From Heliocidaris erythrogramma (taxonomy: Eukaryota; Echinodermata; Echinoidea; Camarodonta; Echinometridae): a stretch of 64,000 bases of DNA. Under the pieces are notes generated by a model, which was given only the letters and a program-made list of their open reading frames with translations, made no database searches and was not told the origin of the DNA. This document shows positions 49,001 through 64,000 of the stretch, one piece after another (the first letter of the stretch is position 1; each line of letters opens with the position of its first letter). Where the stretch lies: positions 33,970,208 to 34,034,207 of the forward strand of contig CM046856.1 of NCBI GenBank assembly GCA_025617745.1, given 5' to 3'. Both the position numbers and the translations under genes were made by a program.

Positions 49001-51400
49001 CGTATCCGGACACCTACCCCCTGGACAACCACCCCCCGGATAACCACCCCTAGGATAACCACCCCTAGGATAACCACCCCCCTAGAACAAGTACCCCCCG
49101 GATAACTACCCCCAGACAACTACCCCCTAGGACAACCACCCTCTAGGACAACTACCCCCCGGATAACTACCCCCCAGCCAACTACCCCCTAGGACAACTA
49201 CCCCCTAGGACAACTACCCCCCGGACAACTACCCCCTGGACAACTACCCCCTGGACAACCACCCCTAGGACAACCACCCCCAGGACAACCACCCCCAGGA
49301 CAACCACCCCCAGGACAACTACCCCCCGGACAACTACCCCCCGGACAACCACCCCCAGGACAACCACCCCCAGGACAACTACCCCCCGGACAACCACCCC
49401 CAGGACAACTACCCCCTAGGACAACTACCCCCAGGACAACTACCCCCCAGACAACCACCCCCTAGGACAACCACCCTCTAGGACAATTACCCCCAGACGC
49501 GTATTTTTTTCTGTCAGGATTTGCGCCACTGACAAGAGAGGGCAGTATTTGAGCGTCAAGAAGCCCAGTTTAGGAGACTTTGAGACTACAACTTTAAGAC
49601 TTGTATTTTCTCTGTTTCACCTGACTTTTTTTCAGCGAAAGAAAATTTTGTCAATGATACTTTCCTAAATTCTAACACCCCTTAGCCTGCCGAGCATGCC
49701 GAGGTTCGAACTCGTGATTCCTTCATGACGAGCACAACGTGAATCCGAATGCGCCACGCAAGGAACTGCGTGACTGGGTCGCTCATTTTATTATATCCCT
49801 ACAATTTGTTTTTCATGAATATTCATGCCGACTAGTCTTGACGGAATAAACCGTATTGTCACCCCTCTTGACGCTTAAATACTGCCCTCTCTCGTCGGGT
49901 GGCTCAAGTCCTGACAGAAAAAAATATAGCCCCCTGGACAACTACCCCAGGACAACCACCCTCTAGGAAAAGTACCCCAAATTTGACTTAACATCACATT
50001 GAACAAGATTGTGCTCGTTCGCTACGCTCGCTCGCCAAAATAGAATAAATATGGCCTTTAGCAAGATTTCTGCCCGGACCTGCAACAATGAAGCCCAGAT
50101 AATATACCAAATTTTATTAAAAGAGAAGTGTTTGTTTTCGCTCATGCTTGCTCGCTTAATTGTTCCTCCTCCAACTTCCAACAATAAAATTTATTTTTTA
50201 TCACATTAAAAAAAAAAAAAAAAACTAGTTTATATATATATTTACTATCATCTAAAAAGAATTGTTTTTGTTTTTTGGTTTGTTGTTGTTTTTTGGTGTT
50301 TTTTCTTCAATGCATGAAGGCAGGTATTCCCATGTGCAATATCAACTCTCTATTAGATGTTTTGCATGATCAACAATTAAGGGGGGCGGGGCGGAAAGGA
50401 AAACAAATATTCCAGCCGTTTGTCACACCCCCACCCCTCTCCCTCACGCACTCTACAATTATGCAACTCGTTACAAAGCTACCAGCCAATCGAGTATTAA
50501 AGGAAACTAGCATTGTGGTTTGGTCGATTTAAAAAAATAGTATGGGGTATACAATCATGTTAAGATGGATGAGAAATTCAACTGTACAATGCACCAGGGA
50601 TATAATAAAATGAGCGAACCAGTCACGCAGTTCCTTGCGTGGCGCATTCGGATTCACGTTGTGCTCGTCATGAAGGAATCACGAGTTCGAACCTCGGCAG
50701 GCTAAGGGGTGTTAGAATTTAGGAAAGTATCATCGACAAAATTTTCTTTCGCTGAAATAAAGTAAGGTGAAACAGAGAGAAAATACAAGTCTTAAAGTTG
50801 TAGTCTCAAAGTCTTCAAAACGAGGATTCTTGACGCTCAAATACTGCCCTCTCTTGTCAGTCGCGCAAATCCTGACAGAACAAAATACGCGTCTGGGGGT
50901 AGTTGTCCTGGGGTAGTTGTCTGGGGGGGGGGGGGGTAGTTGTCCAGGGGGTGGTTGTCCAGGGGGTGGTTGTCCGGGGGTAGTTAGTTGTCGGGGGGTA
51001 GTTGTCCGGGGGGTAGTTGTCCGGGGGGTAGTTGTCCTTAATAGGGGGTAGTTGTCTGGGGGTGGTTGTCGGGGGGTGGTTGTCCGGGGGGTGGTTGTCC
51101 GGGGGGTGGTTGTCCTAGAGGGTGGTTGTCCTAGAGGGTAGTTGTCCTAGGGGGTAGTTGTCCTAGGGGGTAGTTGTCCTAGGGGGTAGTTGTCTGGGGG
51201 TAGTTGTCCGGAGGGTAGTTGTCCTAGAGGGTGCTTGTCCTAGGGGGTAGTTGTCTGGGGGGTAGTTATCCGGGGGTACTTGTCCTAGGGGGTAGTCGTC
51301 CTAGAGGGTGGTTGCCCTAGGGGGTAGTTGTCCTAGAGGGTGGTTATCCTAGGGGTGGTTATCCGAGGGTGGTTGTCCAGGGGGTAAGAGTCCTAGAACC
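49001..51400. mobile_element. TU-like fold-back element, 2.4 kb, with 15-bp outer repeats and tRNA-like inner arms
   Basis: Left outer arm 49001-49496: about 30 units of GGACAACTACCCCCT. Left inner arm 49497-49801. Loop 49802-50587. Right inner arm 50588-50893 (reverse complement of the left). Right outer arm 50894-51400 (AGGGGGTAGTTGTCC units). GTTCTCTCT at 48992-49000 and 51401-51409 is a 9-bp direct repeat flanking it. Sea-urchin TU elements are known for long inverted ends with an outer 15-bp tandem domain, an inner domain and short target duplications. The loop has an A run (50204-50225) and a piece of block A (50441-50595). A second, flipped copy of the inner-arm edge is at 49861-49985. 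Confidence 0.85.
50600..50705 (+). other. tRNA-like promoter motif in the fold-back inner arm
   Basis: CGTGGCGCATTCGG (box A-like) and GAGTTCGAACCTCGG (box B-like) are spaced as in a tRNA gene, with a 4-of-5 T stem. The mirror copy is at about 49685-49785 on the minus strand. The rest of the cloverleaf does not fold cleanly. Confidence 0.45.
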
Positions 51401-51409
51401 GTTCTCTCT

Positions 51410-52225
51410 AGCACATGAACAACTTTCATTCTTCATCTATAGAGGTATCTCTATACACAATACCAAGTCTGAGCTTCCTACCAAGTTCGGATAAATTCCA
51501 ATCATGGGTTTTGAAGCTGAAAATGTAAAAAGTTTATGGATGGCGGACAACTTGCCCCCCCCCCCCCCCCCCCCCCTCCAGTATGTTACCCCCACAGACC
51601 CCCTATAGGGTCACCCAGAAAAAAAATCATGAACTTTAATTTTTCGTCTATAAAGGTATCTCCATACACAATACCAAGTCTGAGCTATGCCTGGTTCTGG
51701 AGAAGATGTTTGAAATTTACATAGCTTTTACAATTGGGGGCCTTCCCCCTGGGGCCACATGTACCATTTTAGCAACTTTGGATCCCCTACCCCTAAGGAT
51801 GATTCCTACCAAGTTTGGTTGAATTCTGATCATGTGTTTTGGAGAAGATCAGAATGTACATTTTGCCTGGCAGCGCCCCCCCCCCCTCCAGTATGTTACC
51901 CCCACAGGGCCCCTATAGGGCCACTCAGAGAAATTTCATGAACATTCATTCTTCATCTACACAATACCAAGTCTGAGCTATGCCTGGTTCTGGAGATGTT
52001 TGAAATTTACATGCTTTTACAATTGGGGGCCCTCCCCCTGGGCCCCCTGGGGCCACATGTACCATTTTAGCAACTTTGGGACCCCTACCCCTAAGGATGA
52101 TTCCTGCCAAGTTTGGTTGAATTCCGATCATGGGTTTTGGAGAAGATGAAAATGTAAAAAGTTAACGGACGACGGACAAATTTCCATCGCAATAGCTCAC
52201 TCGAGCCTTAGGCTCAGGTGAGCTA
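51410..52225. repeat. Interspersed repeat with internal tandem units of about 330 bp
   Basis: The words ACAATACCAAGTCTGAGC, ACATGTACCATTTTAGCAAC, CCCTACCCCTAAGGATGATT and CCAAGTTTGGTTGAATTC occur two or three times in order. It ends with GCTCAGGTGAGCTAAAAA; the complementary GCTCACCTCAGG is at 48957-48966, left of the fold-back. The fold-back therefore seems to have inserted into an older repeat. Confidence 0.65.
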
Positions 52226-53187
52226 AAAAATCACCTGTATTTATTTTTCCTTTGTTTTGGAGTTGGGGTTGGAATTTTTTTTTTTTTTTTTGGGGGGGTG
52301 GTGAATAAACAAATTCCTAAAATTCAACCACGGACCAAACACTAAACCTAATATTAACCCTAAATTTAAATCTAACCTAAAACCCAATAGCAATCCTAAC
52401 CCTGTTTTCTCTGACGACAAAGAGCCGGGAGAAAATATCAGATCACCTACATGTATTACCAAGGCACACGTGAGGCTCCTCATTGACTGATCACTGTCCC
52501 CCCCCCCCCCCCTCCCCCCCCCCCGAGACAGCAAGAATTGAATTTTCTAAAGCGTCCCACTTTGTTCTGTTTTTTGTAGCCCCCGATATAATATAGAGGT
52601 ACACTAATTTCTGGGTTCGCTCGCTATTCAGAAGGACTGCAATTCATAGAAAACTGCTATTCATTAAACACGCGTTATGAATAGCGGTCCTTCTGAATAG
52701 CGAGGGAATTTGTCTATGGTTTGCTCGCTATTCATACAAAACCGCTATTCATTTAGTCACACGTTATGGATAGCGGTCCTTACGAGTAGCAAGGTTACCT
52801 TGTAATTTCACTGGTCCCAAGGAGTTTGTTATAACGAGGTTCCGCTCTTTAATCGCATGACCAGAATTCAAATTTACATTTAAATCCCCGACCTTTGGTT
52901 AATTCACGATAATTCTAATGGACCGATATAAATAGTTTTTTCGCTGATGAGTATCGATAGAGTTGTCGTTTATCATGTCTTCGTGAAACAGTTTTTCAGG
53001 TCCATGACATTTCCGTAGATCGCCGACAACAGTTATGACTGTCATGGAGTTGATTTGATGAAACGACCCCCAGGTCTCTATTGTTTTTTCACACTGATGA
53101 GATTCCCGATATAACGCGGTAATTTTCATGGTCCCAAGATCCTCATTAGTGAGTTTCCACTGTATTCCGCTCCCACATTCCACTCAA

Positions 53188-53734
53188 CCCTAAAAGGGCC
53201 AGGAGATTTTGGCTATGCCACAGCCGGCCCCGGGGGGGGGGGGGGGGGGGAATCCGCACGCACGTCGTCCACAATGTAATCTACACAACTAAGTAGTCCA
53301 AGTGCTCCGAAATAATTTATGCATGAAATCAAAATTTTGCTTCAACAAAGCTCAAAAAATGCTAATTTTTGTCTAGACACTCCAGTATTCAGTTTTTTTT
53401 ATGAAATCTGTCGGGGACACTTGGGATCATTAACAGCATAAAATAAAATTTAATCAGCAAATGTAAAAATATTCATAGATTTCTACATTTCGGCTGAAAA
53501 CACATTTTGTATTGAAATCGTACATGAAATCCCGTTTTTGAGCAATTTTTGGTCCGACGTGCAAGTAAGAAATGTAGATTAACTTCGGAACCGCATGCCC
53601 GGACATCGCGAATTTGGTCTCAAAAGATACGCGAGATTCGAAAGAAAAATATGAAACACCACGGCGACTGCTTTGCGGACATATCGCGATAAACGTCTGG
53701 GGAGGGGAGTGGATTCCACCCCCCAGCCCTTTTA
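53188..53734. mobile_element. piggyBac-type MITE, block C' copy
   Basis: Counterpart of 28995-29557. Ends CCCTAAAAGGGCC and GCCCTTTTAGGG; the left flank is now TCAA instead of TTAA, the right flank is TTAA. A G run of about 20 bases lies at 53231-53250. Confidence 0.8.
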
Positions 53735-55158
53735 GGGTTAAATGCACGCAAATGGAAACCATTTCCGGAGACAATTGTAGACATACCTTGTTCCAGCCAA
53801 TATCCAACACTAGCCAAAGTGAGAACTTCAACCCTGGGAGGGTTGTATGCACCCACATTTGTAACCCCTATGGAGAAATTTGCCCTAGGCATTTTTGTCC
53901 TTTGAAGTCCCCAAACTTTCCATTAGCACCAAGGGCATTTCATACAATCATGATTTCGGGCATCTCTCTTGATCACAATTCCTTTGCATTCCTTTTCCAC
54001 CAATACACACACATGCATTCAATTCACTCACTTTCTCAACATCCTTTCAAAAAACTTTTATGCCATTCCTCCCCCCCCAAAAAAAAAAAAAAAACATTTT
54101 TGATAGTGGAAACCCCCTATAAAAAGCTTTGATAAACAAGTTTCCTGATAAGGTAGTTTTCATGGTCCCAAGGTCCTGATAATATCAAGGTAGTTTTCAT
54201 GGTCCCAAGGTCCTTGTTACAGGGAGTTTCACTATAGTCGGAAACACAAGCCCATTAGCCACCCTATCACAAAATCATTTTCCAAATTGATCAGCCACAA
54301 GTTATTTTTATGGAATATTTATTTCCAAGGCATGCACTTGTTTTCCATTTACATACAAATAAAATACTAAGAAATTTTGTAGTTGAGCAAATATTAAGTA
54401 ACCATTTAGTCCATACATACCTTACTTGAGAGCACATAAAACTTGCAATGATCACTTGCACTGAACTATTGTCAGATATGGGGGTTTTTCCATCTCAAAT
54501 ACAACACACATGTAAATTAATCTGAAGACTTGATTAACCCTTTGAAGACAGGAATTTGCCTGTACATTAGCCATATGTGACTGAAAAAAATTATTAAACT
54601 TAAAAAACCTCCGGCACCCACCTTCGGTGGGCGGAGGCATAAAAACTTCCAGTACTTTTTTTTAAACTGAAATCTTAACCATGCATTGACACCCAGCATG
54701 AAGTTTAAACAACCCTCACCTTTTTGGGGTTTAAACTAAACTTGGTACAGCACACATTGTGTGATAAGCTTTTTTTTTTACACGCAAGTTCAATTACAGA
54801 TATTCAATAAACATAAATGTCCCCTCCGTTTTTTTTTATTCATCTTTCATGGGATATTCATGTCCAAAGCACTATGGAGCATTAATTTTCTATGTATTTT
54901 TTTTCTTTCTCTCAACATGTTTGATGTAACAGTCTATCTTGAATTAACTTGATAAAAAGGTGCTGCTAATATAAGAGCAAACACTTTCTTCCTATGTTAT
55001 CTGTCATGGAGGAAGAATCTGTTAAAGTGTGATATTCTCTGAGTTTTCATTTTTTCAAGAAGCATAGGCAAACGAAGGCTTGCAGTGATTCCTTTGAGCT
55101 CATTAGTGTGGGGAAGTAGGAGTGGGTACATGTTGCAGCCTTGGGATGCAGAATGCCA

Positions 55159-60139
<4,981 letters not shown>

Positions 60140-60309
60140 CTGGAAAAGAAAAAAATCTGGAATGAAGATCAAAAAGTACAAGTCTGTGCTGACCAAACTT
60201 TCAACCTTTGTCATCTTTTATGTTCCCAATGTGCATTGTAATTGTTTATAATCATGAAAATCAATTAAACATGAATTTAAAAAAATAAGGTATTTAAAAA
60301 AAAAAGGAA

Positions 60310-60405
60310 TTTATGCCGCGCCCCTTGCCAGATCAGAAATATATTGCACATTTCATGTTGATTTGTTTTAAATTTTGATTGAACCAGAATAAGCCTCTCA
60401 TAGGT
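60310..60405. repeat. Second copy of the EF1A intron 2 repeat
   Basis: Matches 58340-58436 in the same orientation, just upstream of the EF1A 5' UTR exon. Confidence 0.7.
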
Positions 60406-60464
60406 ACTTTCCGCATGACTGTCTTTCTTTTCAAGGAGAAATATCACTGAAGGTGATGATTAAT

Positions 60465-60935
60465 ACCCCCTCCCCGTGGCAACAGCCTTTCTTGACTTTT
60501 GGTCGAAAACTGAGGAAGTAGTTCGATCCGCAAGATTTTTCCCTCATTTACTGCCATAGATATGCCGTTTCCATGGCAACGCAGCTTGCTACACATCAAA
60601 AAAATATGTTGTACACATCTTCCCAGTAAGACCAATGAGTCTACCAAATTTCATGACTTCCGGTCAAAAACTGAGCAAGTAGTTCGATCCGCAAGGTGTT
60701 TCCTTGATTTTCTGCCATAAATATGCCGTTACCATGGCAACGCAGATTCCGACTCATCCGAAAAATATGTCTTGCACATCTTCCCACCAAGACCAATGTG
60801 TGTACCGAATTTCATGAGCTTTGGTCGAAAACTGAGAAAGTAGCTCGATCCGCAAGATTTGCAACAGACCGACCGACCGTTGACCGATTCCTATATACCC
60901 CCTTCAAACTTCGTTTGGCAGCGGGGTATAATGAT
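60465..60935. repeat. Interspersed repeat with tandem units of about 170 bp
   Basis: GTAGTTCGATCCGCAAG, GCCATA(G/A)ATATGCCGTT and CCATGGCAACGCAG occur repeatedly at a spacing of about 170 bp, ending in TTCGTTTGGCAGCGGGGTAT. Confidence 0.7.
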
Positions 60936-60961
60936 ACAATAAAGGCCTATAAGAGCCTGAA

Positions 60962-62690
60962 ATACTTCCATTGCAGAAATGGTCATTTCTTATGCTGAAA
61001 TGTCTCGTCACATTTCCCTTTGATGTGTGCTCACTCATGCATTACTAATTGGATCATATTCATACTTAATTACTTGCCAACATTTGAAATCTAAAAAGAG
61101 GGACAAATATGGCAGGGGGTCCGGCAGGGTTCAGGGGCAACGGCCCCTTGAAGCTGAAAGAAAATAGCACTATGGAGGGCCATTAGAGGCTTAAAATGAC
61201 ACCAGAAACACGTAATATACATTCTCTACACACATGGAGAAACAACTTATCAAAGACCACTGCAGACCTTAAATCAGCATCGCCAACTCCAGAGTCCAAG
61301 GTTGATTTTCAAAAACATAAATATCCATGTAATAGAACTAGAAATTTTCAAAAACATATACATGTACATGTAATAGAACTAGAAGGCAAATTATACAAGT
61401 GTCAACAATACTGCATGACCTGCTACACTGTACTGGTTTGATAAAATGCTTTAGATTTATTTTTGGATTTCATTTTTTTTTGTTGAAAATCTATTATAAA
61501 TGAGAACTTACACATGCAAAATGAAAATTCAACGCCTTTTGTGCTTGGCTTTATGAAAGGAAATCGTCTTTAAACTTCTGTGACCGTTTTCCACTCATTT
61601 TGATCAAACCCTCTCCAGTTTACAGCCAATCCGCAGGTCCCCAAAAAGCGCGCTATTGGTCAGGATCCAGCAATATGTAACCAATGTACACACTTTGTCT
61701 TTAAAAAATTAAATTCCAGCATTCCGATTGGTTACCACCACGCAATATTGGTTAAAAAGTGGTAATAATTCTGTGAAAACGGAATGGTTGACAGCTCTGT
61801 ACGAGTACCAATTTTGAAGTTCATACCTCAAATGGTTCGAGATATCGTGTTACAGGCCTTCATTTTTGAGGAGCGCGATCGCGCTGGCGCTCCTACCGCG
61901 CTCCTCAAGCCATAGTCAGGAGCACTAACGACAGCGCTCCTTATTTGTTGCAAATACAACTCGGAGCAACTCGACTTGAAAAATCATTTTTGTGTACCGT
62001 ACATGTATACGAAAATACAGTGTTGTCTATGACTTCCGGGTTTGAGCTATCGATACACGTAATGTTACAGTCCCACCGACGAAACCTACCCCAAACTGAT
62101 CGATGGTACATGTACGGTATATCATTCAAATAACGCAAGTTTCGATCGCTCTTCCGTCGTGTGACTGGGTCGTGTGACTGCGAAAACATGTTTTATTCGC
62201 ATGCAGCGGTGCCCACGTAGCGTACAGGCCATGCAAAACGCATGTAAGCACAGCACCGATCTCTATATGTGGGGCAATGTACTAACGCTTGCTGAACTGC
62301 GCACCGGCTTTGTCAAGATCGTGGATTTAACGGAATTATTTCGCGAAACTAGAGAGGATTTGATCAAAATGAGTGGAAAACGGTCACAGAAGTTTAAAGA
62401 GCATTACAAACAACGATTTCCTTTCATAAAGCCAAGCACAAAAGGCGTTGAATTTGCATGTGTAAGTTATATTTTATAGGCCTAGGCTAATTATAATTTT
62501 AACTTTTTAACAAGTTGGTTTCCAGCAATGCAATTTGTCAGGAATGTTTCTGAGCTATCTGTCTAGCTTGTGTGTGTAAAAATCAATATGATCCAATTTA
62601 GTATATAATGCGTGAGTGAGCACACATCAAAGGGAAAAATGTGACGAGACATTTCAGCATAAGAAATGAGCATTTTTGCAATGGAAGTAT
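60962..62690. repeat. Inverted duplication with a spacer of about 740 bp and diverging exon copies
   Basis: Two pairs of segments match as reverse complements: 60962-61060 with 62565-62690, and 61503-61623 with about 62350-62480. The left arm carries an extra 440 bp between its two parts. The inner spacer (61624-62345) is relatively CpG-rich, with short palindromic GGAGCGC motifs near 61870-61940. Each arm contains a copy of the same short first exon pointing outward. The layout resembles either a head-to-head duplicated gene start around a shared promoter or a DNA transposon with long inverted ends. No target duplication was identified. Confidence 0.6.
62369..62461 (+). CDS. Candidate first coding exon, BED-like zinc-finger start (partial)
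   Basis: From an ATG at 62369 the frame reads MSGKRSQKFKEHYKQRF and continues PFIKPSTKGVEFAC up to a consensus donor GTAAGT at 62462. The pattern F-P-F-I-x-P-S-x-K-G ending at a cysteine resembles the beginning of BED/ZBED-like domains in transposase-derived and related genes, where the next exon would supply the second cysteine and the HxxxH. That family assignment is inference. No following exon was found in the window. A second, frame-broken copy lies in inverted orientation at about 61612-61503; it lacks about 14 bases after KFK but keeps an extra Ser-Phe before the cysteine (GVEFSFC). Both may be decayed pieces of one family. Confidence 0.35.
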
Positions 62691-62699
62691 GTCGCGCGA

Positions 62700-63275
62700 G
62701 GTTAGTTTTGTTTGAACTTTTATTGAAGCCAGGTATTCGTTTTTTTTGCTGTAAATTCCTTTTTATTTTTGCCATCATGATGATGATTCCTTTTTTGGTT
62801 GCACAAGGTTGACAGCTCTGCCAAATCGTGAAATCGAAATACGGAATTCCAAATTCATGGAAACTTGGCATTTTAGCACCTTTTTATTTAATTGAGCTCC
62901 TCAAAAATCTCGGGAGAGTGATTGTAAGGAGCTCAATTGAGCTCCTCGAGAAAATAAGGAGTGTGATTTATGGAGCTCCACCCAAATTCTAAACGTGAAG
63001 GCCTGGTGTTAAGGCCAACACATGAAATTTCAAAAATTGGCCTTTGTGACCTTGATCTTTGCCCTATGTACCCAAAATCTAATCGGATCTTCCTATGGAG
63101 ATCCACACTAGCACCAAGTTTAAAGTTCATACCTCATGTGGTTCTGAGTTATCGCAAGAACAACAAATTACTTAAGTGTACCAACCACAAGATTTTGCTA
63201 TGTAATGGGTTCTATGTTGCAATACTACATCAAAACTAAAAGCTTCTAATACTTCTATAAAAAGATATTGCAAGC
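62700..63275. other. Repeat-derived stretch with GGAGCTC palindromes
   Basis: GGAGCTCAATTGAGCTCC at about 62928-62945 is a perfect 18-bp palindrome among other GAGCTCC words. The following GACCTTGATCTTTGCCCTAT and TCGGATCTTCCTATGGAGAT are typical interspersed-repeat words. No gene is supported. Confidence 0.55.
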
Positions 63276-63279
63276 TTAA

Positions 63280-63825
63280 AGGGAGAGTAAACACTGGACT
63301 TTTGGCCTACTGAGAGTGTTAAGAGCACAATTCTTGACATTACTGTGAAAATTTACCTCTTATGAACGCTTGAAGGTGGAGATATTCACACTTTTGTGAG
63401 CAATGATCGTCTGCTACAGCCTGCTATCGGGGGTCGCCATATTGTTGATTCACCCGCGCTATGATGACGTTTTGTCTGACAATATAGTCTCGATGTTTCA
63501 GAGCTGTTGCGTTCTCAGCTGTTCGAATACAAAGCGTCCTGTGCAAATCGCCGGCTTTTTGTTTCTCGGTTCTCCGATTACCATTTTGAAACGCGTAATA
63601 ATGGCGGCATCTGGGTACTTCTGGTCCGAGAGGTCCGACAAAACGTCTCAGGGCGGGGCTTATCTGTTCAAAATGGCGACTCCCACGATCGATATAGGAC
63701 CTTCTAGCAGACAAAATGATATTTCTAACTACTTGTTGACGCCGTTAGGGGGGCCCAAATGTGTAGAAATTCGACATATATAATCAATGTGCCCTTCAAC
63801 TAAATCGCCAGGATTTACTTTCCCT
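63280..63825. mobile_element. piggyBac-like MITE, 546 bp, TTAA target
   Basis: The left end AGGGAGAGTAAACACTGG and the reverse-complemented right end AGGGAAAGTAAATCCTGG are inverted repeats. TTAA lies directly outside both (63276-63279 and 63826-63829). The interior is CpG-richer and has open frames on both strands with no recognised domain. Confidence 0.75.
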
Positions 63826-64000
63826 TTAAATATATTCTCAATAGACAAGAAAAAATACTTGGAAATTTGTTAGTTATGATTAAGAACTAATCAAGCAAAA
63901 AAATAATCCTACTGCAAATGCGCATTTGTTCTAGTTGCAACAGAGAATTGGCTGTTACCAATTTGTCTAGTGATTTTCACGGTTTCTCCATTTTTTCATG

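Noticed and set aside
63403-63783. 126-residue frame near the right edge
   Set aside because: It overlaps a TTAA-flanked element and is matched by open frames on the other strand; no domain is seen.

Overview
The window is eukaryotic and most likely from a marine invertebrate deuterostome; an echinoderm, probably a sea urchin, is my best guess. The DNA is AT-rich and the genes have GT-AG introns. Poly-C/poly-G runs, short interspersed elements and non-LTR retroelements are dense. Two fold-back structures have arms of 15-bp tandem repeats, which resemble the TU fold-back family described from sea urchins. The species is inferred, not proven.

The one complete, confidently named gene is translation elongation factor 1-alpha (EF1A), on the minus strand at 60083-55159. 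It has five coding exons, all introns phase 0, and a 462-residue product with intact GTPase motifs. A second copy of only its last coding exon lies about 24 kb further downstream on the same strand (31159-30800). A two-exon 3' end of an unrecognised plus-strand gene is at 21216-22005. A short outward-pointing first exon with a possible BED-like zinc-finger start is at 62369-62461, inside an inverted duplication. The rest is mobile DNA, its remnants, or unannotated AT-rich sequence.

Three blocks occur twice, in the same order and orientation: A (1-2661 and 35739-38269), B (about 21915-23014 and 45210-48770) and C (26655-32398 and 48770-56339). The second C block runs into EF1A intron 4; the first stops exactly at the 3' tail of an L2/CR1-type LINE. 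This fits a tandem duplication of roughly 30 kb with one end inside EF1A intron 4, or two haplotypes placed end to end by an assembler. Comparing the copies exposes insertions with clean empty sites. These are a canonical Helitron (23015-26654, 5' TC, 3' hairpin plus CTAG, A/T target), a Helentron-like element (45409-47650) and a 175-bp hAT-type MITE with an 8-bp target duplication (48118-48292).

Layout: 1-2661 block A with a 15-bp minisatellite; 2662-21215 mostly AT-rich, gene-poor sequence with a 190-bp tandem array, a 500-N gap, MITEs, a 310-bp tandem duplication and a tRNA-like sequence; 21216-22005 gene 3' end; 23015-26654 Helitron with a nested fold-back and exon-like segments; 26655-32398 block C with piggyBac- and pogo-type MITEs and the extra EF1A exon; 32399-34911 LINE and satellite-like repeats; 35739-38269 block A'; 42345-44815 L1/Tx1-like LINE; 45210-56339 blocks B' and C' with Helentron-like, hAT and TU-like fold-back insertions; 55159-60139 EF1A; 60470-64000 repeats, an inverted duplication and a piggyBac-type MITE.
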